Below, in pieces: positions 32,864 to 42,417 of a stretch of DNA of 64,000 nucleotides. The notes beneath the pieces are model-generated. The model saw only the letters and a program-made list of their open reading frames with translations, searched no databases and was not told where the DNA came from. Where the stretch lies: the NCBI GenBank assembly GCA_947069175.1, contig CAMTDV010000018.1, positions 40,064,869 to 40,128,868 of the forward strand, in the 5' to 3' direction. This stretch comes from Scalesia atractyloides. Its lineage: Eukaryota; Streptophyta; Magnoliopsida; Asterales; Asteraceae. The translations under genes were made by a program, and so were the position numbers. How positions within the stretch are numbered: position 1 is the stretch's first letter; every line of letters starts with the position of its first letter.

Positions 32864-32897
32864 GTATCCCCTACTTTTAGGAATTTCGTCCCGAAAT
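32864..32897 (-). other. Polypurine tract region of Gypsy-C
   Basis: On the minus strand AAAAGTAGGGGATAC abuts the 3' LTR, preceded by the GGGACGAAATTCC block common to the gypsy elements here. Confidence 0.85.
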
Positions 32898-35800
32898 TTA
32901 AATAGTTGAAGTAGTAGGAAAAAGATGCGGGTATTTTTCACGCATTGAGTCTTCACGTTCCCAAGTAAACTCAGGTCCCCGTTTCGACTCCCAGCGTACC
33001 CTAACAATTGGAATGCGACTTCGTCGAAGACGCTTTTCTCCATAGTCCATGATCTCCACTGGTCTTTCAATAAAATGCATGGATTCATCAATCTGAATAT
33101 CTTCCAGTGGAATATGGAGATTCTCATCAGCGAGGCACTTCTTCAAGTTCGACACGTGGAATGTGGGATGAATCCTGTCGAGTTCTTCCGGTAGGTCAAG
33201 CTTGTATGCTACAGGACCTACTATTTTGAGTATCTTGAAAGGTCCTACGTAACGTGGTGCTAGCTTTCCCTTTTGACCAAAACAAACTACTCCCTTCCAC
33301 GGTGATACTTTTAAAAGCACATGATCACCAATGCTAAACTCCAAGGGCTTCCGTCGTTTATCTGCATAACTCTTTTGACGACTTTGAGCTGCTAAAAGAT
33401 TGTTTCGGATTTGATGAATCTTGTCTGTGGTTTCTTGGATCAATTCTGGACCAGTAATTTGTGCTTCCCCAATTTCGTGCCCACAAACAGGAGATCGGCA
33501 CTTTCGACCATATAAGGCTTCAAAAGGTGCCATGCCGATGCTCGAATGATAGCTGTTGTTGTACGAAAATTCAACTAACGGTAGGTGGGCGTCCCAATTT
33601 CCCTTGAAGTCTATGACACATGCTCTAAGCATATCCTCAAGAGTTTGAATGGTGCGCTCAGACTGTCCATCAGTTTGAGGATGATAGGCGGTACTGAGAT
33701 CTAATCGAGTGCCCATAGCGGATTGTACTGCTTGCCATGTTCGTGGGGTGAAACGACCATCACGATCAGAAATAATACTTAATGGTACCCCATGTCGGCT
33801 TACGATTTCGTTGATATAAATACGAGCAAGCTTTTCGTTCTTGAAATCTTCTCGAATAGGAATAAAGTGAGCTGATTTTGTAAGTCGGTCTATAATCACC
33901 ATATAGTGTCATACCCACCGGAAGTGCGAGGTAACCCGGTAATGAAATCCATGGTTATATTTTCCCACTTCCATACAGGTATTTCCAGTTGGACTAGAAG
34001 TCCTGAGGGTCTTTGGTGTTCAGCCTTCACCTTAGAACATGTGATACACTTGGAAACAAAAACGGCAATATCTTTCTTCATTCCAGGCCACCAATAGGTG
34101 TATCGTAGGTCTTGATACATCTTATCGGCTCCTGGGTGTATAGAATATCGCGTTTTATGAGCTTCATTCATGAGAGTTTCACGAAGATTGTTATGGTTAG
34201 GAATCCAGATACGATCTAGGTAATACAGAATACCATCAGATTTAGTTTCAAGTTTTAGCTCGGCTCCACAGGACATCTCTTTTCTTACATCTTCTTCTGT
34301 TATTGAAACGTGTTGAGCTTCTCGAATTTGATCCTTAATATCGGTTATAATTTGCGAACATAGAAGATGAATGGAGTTCGCATAACCCTTTCGACTAAGT
34401 GCATCAGCCACCACATTTGCTTTACCAGGGTGGTATCTAATTTCACAATCGTAATCATTTAGGAGTTCGACCCATCTTCGTTGCCTCATATTTAACTCTT
34501 TTTGATTGAAGATATGTTGAAGACTCTTATGGTCAGTGTATATTTCACACTTAGTACCATAGAGATAATGTCTCCATATCTTAAGAGCGAATACAACGGC
34601 TCCAAGTTCGAGGTCATGAGTGGTGTAGTTCTTTTCATGTGTCTTAAGTTGCCTCGAGGCATAAGCTATGACTTTTCCTCTTTGCATAAGAACGCAACCT
34701 AATCCTTGCCCTGACGCGTCGCAATAGACCACGAAATCATCACAACCTTCAGGAAGAGTGAGGATTGGTGCATCACAAAGTTTTTGTTTAAGAGTTTGAA
34801 AAGCTTCCTCTTGCTTGGGTCCCCATACGAATGGTTTTCCCTTATGGGTTAGAGCCGTGAGTGGCACAGCAATGCGAGAGAAGTTTGAAATGAACCGACG
34901 ATAATAGCCAGCTAGTCCAAGAAAAGACCTTACTTCAGTTGGTGTACGTGGAGCTTGCCATTCTTGAACTGCTTTGATCTTTGATGGGTCAACATGTATT
35001 CCTTTGTCATTGACTACATGCCCGAGAAATTGCACCTCTTTTAACCAGAATTCACATTTAGAGAACTTGGCATAAAGCTTTTCCTTTTCTAGAAGTGCAA
35101 GAACAAGTCGAAGATGACGCTCATGATCAGCTTTAGATTTTGAATAGATAAGAATATCGTCGATGAAAACTATAACAAATCCATCGAGGTAAGGTTTGCA
35201 GACTCTGTTCATTAGGTCCATGAAAACAGCTGGTGCGTTGGTTAATCCAAACGGCATAACCATGAATTCATAGTGGCCATAACGAGTTCGAAAAGCAGTT
35301 TTAGGGACGTCTTCTTCATGCACTCTAAGCTGATGATAGCCAGATCGAAGGTCGATTTTCGAAAAGCAACTGGCACCTTGTAGTTGGTCAAAAAGATCAT
35401 CTATGCGAGGTAAAGGATATCGATTTTTGATGGTTAACTTGTTGAGCTCTCTGTAGTCGATGCACCTACGAAAAGATCCATCTTTCTTCTTTACAAAAAG
35501 GACAGGTGCACCCCAAGGCGATGAGCTGGGGCGTATGAATCCCTTGTCAGTCAACTCTTGCAATTGACTGGCTAGCTCTTGCATTTCAGAGGGGGCTAAC
35601 CTATATGGAGATTTTGCAACTGGTGTAGCACCAGGTATAAGATCAATACGGAATTCGACATCTCTGATTGGAGGAAGTCCTGAAATGTCGTCAGGAAAAA
35701 CTTGTGGAAAATCTTTTACTACAGGAATATCTTCAAGTTTCTTCTCTGTGGTCCCCTTCTTGATGATATGGGCTAAAAACGCGACATAATTCTTGCGAAG

Positions 35801-37570
35801 GTATTTTTGAGCTTGAAGACAAGACATTAAGTTGAGCCCTTTCGACGAGGTTTCTCCAATGATTCGAAGAGTCTGACCGTTTGAAAGAGGAATACGAATA
35901 AATTTTTCACGACATACAACTTCCGCATGATGTTGACTGAGCCAATCCATACCGATTATGATGTCGAAACTTCCCAGCTTCATAGGAATAAGGTCGACTG
36001 AGAAATCGTGGTCATTTAAGATGAGTGTACAGTTGCGTAAAATAGAGTCTAATGAAACTGGTTTTCCGTCCGCAACTTCCACCGTTATGGATTCCGTGAG
36101 CTTATCCCGATTTTTGCTTAAGATAGGTTCAAATTCTAATGACACGAAACTTCTATCCGCACCAGTATCAAATAACATAGAGGCATATCTACCATTTATA
36201 AGAAACGTACCGTTGACCACATTGCCGTCAGCTCTTGCCTGGTTCGCGTTAATATTGAAAGCTCTTCCTCTAGCAGGTGGAGGAGCTTGGTTCGCTTGAT
36301 TCACAGGGTTGGCTTGGGCCAGAGCATGAATAATATTAACCAGCCTTGGACATGTGTTTCTGAAATGACTTGGGTCGCCGCAATTGAAACAAGCCCGCAT
36401 TGGTTGGCCCATAGGGTAATTGGGTTGATAGTATGTTTGGGCTAAATGTTGAGTGGGTGGAAATGGTAGTTGTTGTTGTGCTTGACCCATTAACTGTTGG
36501 TGGGTTTGGGTTAAAGGTTGGTGGCGGTTTGTTCGTTGAGACGTGCAGCAGTTTTGAATAGTATGTCCGGCGCGACCGCAGCCGGTGCAGTATTGGCAAG
36601 GATGCTCAGGGGAGTGGTGATACTGACAACGGTTACATTTTGGTAATGGGCCTGTGTATGGTCTTCTGTATGGCGCGGGTGAAGGAGTGACTTGAGTGAT
36701 GGGTGCTGCAGGAATAGGGGTGTTGGTTTGGGTGACTGCAAAGTTCCTGGTGTTACGCTTCCTCTTGTTAGTAAACTTAGAGGAAGGATTGGGGTGGTTT
36801 GAGGTTTGTCCCTCAACAGGGGCTTTCTTCTTTTCTTCTTTGAACTTCCCATTGCGAATTCGGTTTTCGGTCAGTTCCGTTGCCAACTCCATGGCAGCTT
36901 CGAGTGTTACCGGTGAAACGCTGAGAACCGAATCTTGGATTTTCGAGGGAAGTCCTCGAATATAATGTTCGATCAGACGATAGGTTGGAGTGAATAAGTT
37001 TGGAACCATTTGGTTCAACTCCAAGAACCTCTTGTTGTAAGTAGAGTGATCACCCTCCTTTTGCCTTAGAGCATGAAATTCATCCTCCAATTTCTTAATT
37101 TCACTTCTAGGACAGAAACGCCTAGTCATGATTTCCCTTAACTCCTCCCAAGTTAAGGCCATCGCATCTTCAGTTCCCCTTTTTCCTTTCTAAGTATTCC
37201 ACCAAGTGAGAGCTACACCAAGTAGTCTCCCGGTGGCGTAACGAACCTTGCGATCCTCAGGACAATCGCAGTTTAAGAAAACGTTTTCCATCTCCTCGAA
37301 CCAATGTAGGAGAGCAGTGACTCCCTCTGTCCCTTCGAATTTTGGAGGATCACAGGACTTAAAATGTTTGTAAGAGCACTTGATGGTAGGAGGGTTGTCG
37401 ATGTTCTGGTCCTGTTGTTGAGGAGGGTTAGTAGGATTTGTAGCAAGGGCTTGTTGTACTTGTACCACGATGTCAGGCAATATCGTGGCCATTTGTTGCG
37501 CGATATGAGTGGCCAAACGTTCCTGAGACTTTCCCGATTTCTTACTCCTTCGATGCTGTCTAGACGACAT
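32898..37570 (-). pseudogene. gag-pol: Gypsy-C gag-pol polyprotein, two lesions
   Basis: ATG at 37570 begins MSSRQHRRSKKSGKSQERL. Order in the protein: capsid (YKHFKSCDPPKFEGTEGV, ALTWWNT), zinc knuckles (CTGCGRAGHTIQNC and CFNCGDPSHFRNTC at about 36350-36620), protease (LFDTGADRSFVS), RT (FRRCIDYRELNKL, KIDLRSGYHQL, catalytic FIDD near 35160), RNase H (YCDASGQGLGCVLM, YTDHKSLQHIF), integrase (HHCC region, MDFITGLPR, SDRDGRFTPRTW, Glu in TDGQSERT), GKLAPRYVGPF, and a C-terminal Tekay-type chromodomain (VEIMDYGEKRLRRSRIPIV, then FTWERED). Breaks: one TAG at 37190-37192 after WWNT, and loss of one G in a TGGGTG run near 33900, which ends the 1088-codon frame; the last 334 codons resume in another frame. 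About 1560 codons in total, full length for the lineage. Possibly trans-complemented recently; not autonomous as it stands. Confidence 0.95.
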
Positions 37571-38381
37571 CTACAGGATAATAAAATGAGAAGATTGTGA
37601 GTTTATGGTGTCTTTTTAGGTGTCATGTGTCTTTAAGAAAATGAAAATAACATAAATATCAATAATGCAACTACATCCATAGGATGTCTTGGGTTCGCTC
37701 ATGTTGGGCCTCAAATGTCCCCCATACCTTCACCTACATAGTCATGTGGGCCCCCATGGCTATTGGCTTGGTAGGATTCACATTAGTATTGGCAATTTAA
37801 CACTCGCATCCCCCGAATGCAAACCACAAAATATGATCATGAGATGTTTGGTCAGAACGTGTCCAGGTGTAGACACAATGACAACTCAAAGTGGGATTAG
37901 TTCACACGACATTTGGTATAGCATGCTTTGGCCTAATAAGTACTTCGTACTCTCATCGTTAGTCCCCAGGTAGGCAAACTGGTCCTTTATTTTGGATTTA
38001 TACGAATGCCAGCCTAGACAGGACGTTCCGACTACCGGTACTAGTACCCTTCCAGTTACTACATGCCCGTCATGAGAACTCACTTTGATGAGATTTGAAA
38101 ACACGAAAATCATTGTAAAATCAATCATGATGTGGTGTGTGCTTTCATGGATGTGATATGTTATGAGCATACGATTTCATGATAGGCATTATTTGATAAC
38201 ACATACTTATGAACATGCTTGCACAATATCAAATGTAACATTTAACATAAAACATATAAACATCATGAAATTTGGCATATAACACACAAAATTCTTATAA
38301 GTTTCTAATCGACTATAGTATAGGCTCTAAGGGTCTAATAACCTATCCTATATCCCTATAGTCATGGCTCTGATACCAATC
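37571..38381 (-). other. Gypsy-C leader and primer-binding site
   Basis: PBS: GGCTCTGATACCA at 38366-38378 (minus strand TGGTATCAGAGCC), 3 bp from the right LTR. The 0.8-kb leader to the gag ATG holds no ORF like the extra ORF of Gypsy-A. Confidence 0.9.
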
Positions 38382-39639
38382 TGTCACACCCCGACCCGCA
38401 GCGGAAATAAGAGTCGGGGCATAATTGGGTTATCACCAAAGCACATGACATTTACTATTATGTTTCATAATTAATGAAGTCAAAGTTACATTTTCAAACA
38501 TCCAAACATGTTCATTCAATACAAAGGAAATAATCAAAAGGTAACAATCCCAAAACTAAATCGATTTATTCTTCTAATCCAGGTCCTATGTGTTCCTAGC
38601 TGCTGCTGGTTCACCTGTATCATGTGTAAAATGGTAGTTTTTGGGTCAACATAAGTTGGCGAGTGAACCTTATTAGATAAACATTTGATAATGATTTTAT
38701 GGTTAGTTTATCAATGAAATATTGTGCATAATCATAAAAGAGCAAATGTAAGTAATCAAGCATTGGCAAATAGCAGTTACAATTATAGCATATAATAACA
38801 CTTGACAGCATACATGAACATACCAATATCATACGATAACTAACATAAATGAACTGTGCGATCAAGGCTCAATCAAGTGGAGCCGATCGTATTGCATGAA
38901 CTGGAAATGTAAATTGAACTGTGGGATCAAGGCTCAATCAAACGGAGCCGATCGTATTGCATGTACTGAAATGTAAAATGAACTGTACGATCAAGGCTCA
39001 ATCAAACGGAGCCGATCGTATTGCATGAACTGAAATGTAAAATGAAATGACCGATCAAGGCTCAATCAAACGGAGCCGATCGTTGGGGGCACGCCAAGTT
39101 CAACCGCATAATAAAATGGGGAACAAGCTCAAACCTCATGAATGGGGAGCTGCGGCCTCGGCAAATGCATGTACTGTAACAATAATTTGCATCCAATAAT
39201 AACTACTTAACAGCAACAAACTAAATACACATGTCATGATATGATGTATGCACAATAGTTTCGTTATAATATGTATATAAACAAAGACACATGATACACC
39301 CCAAAAACGTGATTAAAACGGGAAATTTGAAAGGTTCACTCACATTGGGTGCGTTGAATTGGAGATGGTGAGATGCGCACGATTTAGATGAGCGAGTCGA
39401 CGAGGAGTACTTACCTAAATAATAATGGAAAAATATATTAAATGGATGGATGTTATTAAGGATTTTAATGAAATTTTTAGATATATTTTTGTGAGTTTAT
39501 GGCTATTTTCTATCTTTAAAAATTTTATTTTTAAGTATTTTTAATTGATTTTTAAATTAAATTAAATAAATAAATACATAAAAAAAAATATTATTTTTTT
39601 TATGTTGACCGTTGACCGGTTCGGTCAGCGGATATTTCT

Positions 39640-40054
39640 GCGCCGGGTGGGATTCGAACCGGCGACCTTCCGTTCGCGTGCACGTAGCTCTACCAACTGA
39701 GCTACGTGACTAACCCGTTATAAACTCGGTTTTAATTATATTTATATACTTATTTGAATTAACCGAAAATTCCTTTATTTGCAAAAACGTTTTAATTCAA
39801 TTGGACCGGTGCTCGTGACAGGATTCGAACGCGCGACGTGAAGTTCATGTTGCACACAGTCCACCGCTGGACTGTGTGTCTAACCCGGTTATATTCTTGG
39901 TTTTTATTATACGTAACAACTATCTGTTTTAAACCCGGTTTAGTTCTAGATCAAAAAGGCATGTTATTACACAAGGCGTGCGCGTAACAAGGATCGAACT
40001 CGGGACGTGTATAATCGTTGTTTGCACACAGTCCACCGCTGGACTGTGTGTCTA
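39640..40054 (-). other. tRNA-like modules 1-3, right LTR copies
   Basis: Copies at about 39640-39711, 39810-39884 and 39979-40054. The hairpins and box B-like cores are identical to the left LTR. The few changes (for example GTATGG to GTATAA in module 3) fall between the arms. Confidence 0.7.
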
Positions 40055-40902
40055 ACCCGTTTATAATCCGGATTTTAATTACTCTTATGACATTACTGAA
40101 TTCATCTTCTTCATTACGAACACAGACCTTAATCAAACATCCGATTCGTGATTAATCTAGTTAATAAACATGATGTCTAGCTTGAATGTACTAAACCGAA
40201 CAGTTTGGGGAAAAAGATACCGAACAGGTTGTCTTCCTCAGAGAGTCCGGCGAGAACTTGTCGGCTCTGTTTTTGAACCTTCGGCTGAGAGGATCTATCA
40301 ACAGATTTAAGGGATTAGATATGAAATTAAACTAGTGAGTATTGATTATCAGTACGTTGGAATGTGCATACCGATAACTAACGAGTTTCCGGCAATTCCA
40401 GAAATTTTCCGGCGAACACAGAAAATCCAGCAAAGTCGTCTGTGGTTGATTTTGAGTGATGGGTTAATTTTAGTAAAGTTCTAACAATAGATTGAAATCG
40501 TAAAGGAGGAGTATTTTACCGGTTTGTGTTGAATACGGTTTTCCGGCGACTTTTGCAGAGAATTCCGGCGAACTGTTTTAGGTGCTCAGATGATTTGAAA
40601 ATGCGACGAAAAGGAATTGGAGTATTGTTGTGATAGTTCTGAATCGCGAGAATAGACTGAAACTTGAGTTATCCAGGGATTTGATGAACTTGCGGTTTCA
40701 AATACCGAAAATGGTGAAGCTTAAAGTTAAATCAATTCTGACTTAATTAGAAACCGTCGTGCATCGGTTATAACTGAAATTGTGAGGTAAACAATCGATT
40801 TGTCGATTGGTTTGCCGATTATCGGTTTTCAGATGGCATCATCGGTTAAATCGAGTTTGTGTATAAGTTCCATTTGTTTTCCTAGAGTTAACAGCAAACA
40901 CT

Positions 40903-40980
40903 TTGTGGCGGAGTGGTTTAGGGAATGGACGTTAAATCGTTGAGCGACTCAGCTGACCGGGTTCGAGTCCCGGCAGCTTC
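40903..40980 (+). other. tRNA-like module 4, right LTR copy
   Basis: Same D-arm-like and T-arm-like parts and T-run. One C is missing before the T-stem (GACCGGGTTCG against GACCCGGGTTCG), which leaves the 5-bp T-stem intact. Confidence 0.6.
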
Positions 40981-41168
40981 AAATATTTTTTATTTGTTTT
41001 ATTTTAACTTTTTATCAAATATAATTTTTATAGTTTAGTTTATTTATTAATTATGTATCGTTTTAACTCAAAATAACCATAAATAATTAATGCACTTTCA
41101 TAACTTGGTACTTGATTACAAAACGGAGCGGGTTTTGGAGACCCGATTTTTACAAATGTTACACTATA

Positions 41169-41383
41169 TATATGTTGTCTTGGGTCTTTCATTGTAAGAA
41201 CTTTGCGTTGACGACGACGAAGCTCTGTCTGGTTGGGTCTCGATGTACTATTGCTTTGAACTAATAAAAATACAATTTAAACAGTAAATCTTGTGTATTC
41301 GATTAAAAAGTCACATAATTTCCGCTTATGATGGACTTTAGATACAAATTAGGTTCTTAAGCAGTGGAGGAGCGATCCTAATA
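41169..41383 (+). repeat. Copia-1 3' LTR, second part
   Basis: Resumes after the duplicated CTATA (41164-41168) and matches 9536-9747 to the end CTAATA. GAATG (41384-41388) is the copia-1 target-site copy. Confidence 0.92.
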
Positions 41384-41388
41384 GAATG

Positions 41389-41612
41389 AGGAATGTTCGT
41401 ATGGAATGTTTTGAGTAGGCGGACAATAGCTGAATAATGGCTGTAGTGGCTTGTATTACCACACTTGAACTAATGGTTTGTAATATGATAGTTTATGTGT
41501 GTTGTAACCGATGTTCCCTCTTTATATGATATCACGTTTTTTTAATTATGAGGAAGTACCATGTGTCTGCTGCACCCCGCAATTGTCTTCCGCTGCTAGT
41601 CGGGGTGTGACA
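41389..41612 (+). repeat. Gypsy-A 3' LTR, second part
   Basis: Continues the LTR interrupted at 9341 and ends CCGCTGCTAGTCGGGGTGTG then ACA. The last 55 bp match the 5' LTR remnant at 198-252. Confidence 0.88.
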
Positions 41613-41846
41613 ATTGGCCTATGCATGACATTTGGACATTGATTTTCACATGATATATGTACATTTGTTTATAAATGACATTGTGTTATATAAAGACATC
41701 ATATTGGTTTTAAAAGACATTTTGTTGGTTGGTTTATGGTGGGTGATTTAAATAACAAGACATGTGTACTGTGATAAAAGCATGGTGGATACGCCACTGG
41801 TACTTCCTATATATAAGTGTTTTATCATATTACATATCGTGGCGTT
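41613..41846 (+). repeat. Fragment of another gypsy-like LTR
   Basis: Contains CATGGTGGATACGCC, then TGGTACTTCCTATATATA and GTGTT (about 41790-41831), which also occurs at 63302-63342 with three differences. The flanking DNA is AT-rich with repeated ACATTTTG/GACATT phrases. Copia-D is inserted at its right edge. Confidence 0.6.
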
Positions 41847-42377
41847 TGTAAGGCCACCTAACCCAAGATCTCACCCAGCTAAAGCTACCAATAGGTGTGC
41901 GGAAACCACCTGATGATTAACTACTGCAAATGAAACAAAGAAAGCAAGGTTTGATGGGAGAAATCAAGAATACACAAAGTATTCTTGATGAAGAAGATGA
42001 ATGACATCACTCACAAAGCAGCCGCTAGACAAAATACACACACAATGATTAGGGCACAGATTTCCACAAAAGAAAACATTGTCTTGTCTTTTCCATTTAA
42101 GGTATATATATATACAAGACCATCTCCGGTCAACAAACATGTCTGGAGATCACATAGCGAGGCCCAAGTCCCATTAACAACAAACTCGGACTCCGAACAA
42201 TCCTGGGAAGCCCAAACAAAACATGGAAGTATCAAAAACTCGGAACTTGTATGACTAAACCAGTTCCGAATACATCAATAACTAAACTCGGAACCTTAAT
42301 CAAAGTTTAAACAGTTTATAAAAACAACCTTGACTAATAAAGACTCTGCACTTATTACATAACCTTCTGCAATAACA
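41847..42377 (-). repeat. Copia-D 3' LTR (putative)
   Basis: On the minus strand it starts TGTTATTGCAG right after a purine tract and ends GGCCTTACA. That gives 531 bp with TG...CA ends and a TATA-like GTATATATATATAC at 42102-42115. No second copy is in the window, so the ends are inferred. Possible target site GCGTT at 41842-41846. Confidence 0.6.
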
Positions 42378-42387
42378 AACTCCCCAT
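42378..42387 (-). other. Polypurine tract of Copia-D
   Basis: Minus strand ATGGGGAGTT, directly before the LTR start and 30 bp after the end of ORF3. Two further AGGGGGAG tracts lie on the same strand at 43423-43430 and 43586-43593, inside ORF3. Confidence 0.6.
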
Positions 42388-42417
42388 TAATCAGTGCAGA
42401 TCTTCAGACTTGATCTT

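Larger units (their letters stand above)
30080..41163 (-). mobile_element. Gypsy-C: young, nearly intact Tekay-like chromovirus
   Basis: An 11.08-kb element on the minus strand: LTRs 30080-32863 and 38382-41163, PBS at 38366-38378, gag-pol 37570 to 32898, polypurine tract next to the left LTR. The 5-bp duplication CTATA is at 30075-30079 and 41164-41168. I count about 45 differences between LTRs by eye (about 1.6%), the lowest of any pair here. At commonly used plant rates that is well under a million years, a rough estimate. Only one stop codon and one frameshift interrupt coding. Confidence 0.97.
38382..41163 (-). repeat. Gypsy-C 5' LTR (right copy)
   Basis: A 2782-bp LTR, colinear with 30080-32863 at about 98.4% identity by eye. 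Differences are scattered single bases plus small indels in an A run near 39580 and one missing C in the module 4 T-arm. Confidence 0.95.
9342..41383 (+). mobile_element. Copia-1: Sirevirus-like Ty1/copia element, interrupted by Gypsy-B and Gypsy-C
   Basis: LTRs begin TGTTGG/TGATAG and end CTAACA/CTAATA. A 5-bp duplication GAATG flanks the whole (9337-9341 and 41384-41388). Removing the two nested elements leaves about 10.4 kb: 406-bp LTR, PBS, palindrome-rich leader, very long gag, protease-integrase-RT-RNase H pol, and 1.8 kb of 3' non-coding DNA with repeated AGGGGGAG tracts. Domain order (integrase before RT) makes it Ty1/copia. A long gag with coiled-coil content, multiplied polypurine tracts and palindromic non-coding repeats are published hallmarks of Sireviruses (SIRE/Maximus). 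By eye the two LTRs differ by about 8%, so the insertion is old. Confidence 0.9.
198..41612 (+). mobile_element. Gypsy-A: decayed Tekay-like chromovirus (outermost host of the nest)
   Basis: Components in order: 5' LTR remnant (198-252), PBS (258), long leader with an extra ORF, gag (from 1924), protease, RT, RNase H, integrase and a chromodomain trace (to about 6430), a purine-rich tract ending at 6490, and a 3' LTR starting TGTGATACC at 6491. That LTR is interrupted at 9341 by copia-1 and resumes after the duplicated GAATG at 41384-41388, ending TGTGACA at 41612. Without the insertion the 3' LTR is about 3.07 kb. Lineage rests on LTR length, FIDD-type RT, the integrase C-terminus and the chromodomain remnant. 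Many stops and frameshifts indicate an old copy. No TSD can be checked because the true 5' end is gone. Confidence 0.85.

Noticed and set aside
33906..34702. Short plus-strand frames in the Gypsy-C region
   Set aside because: Antisense to a clear integrase/RNase H reading frame with catalytic motifs.
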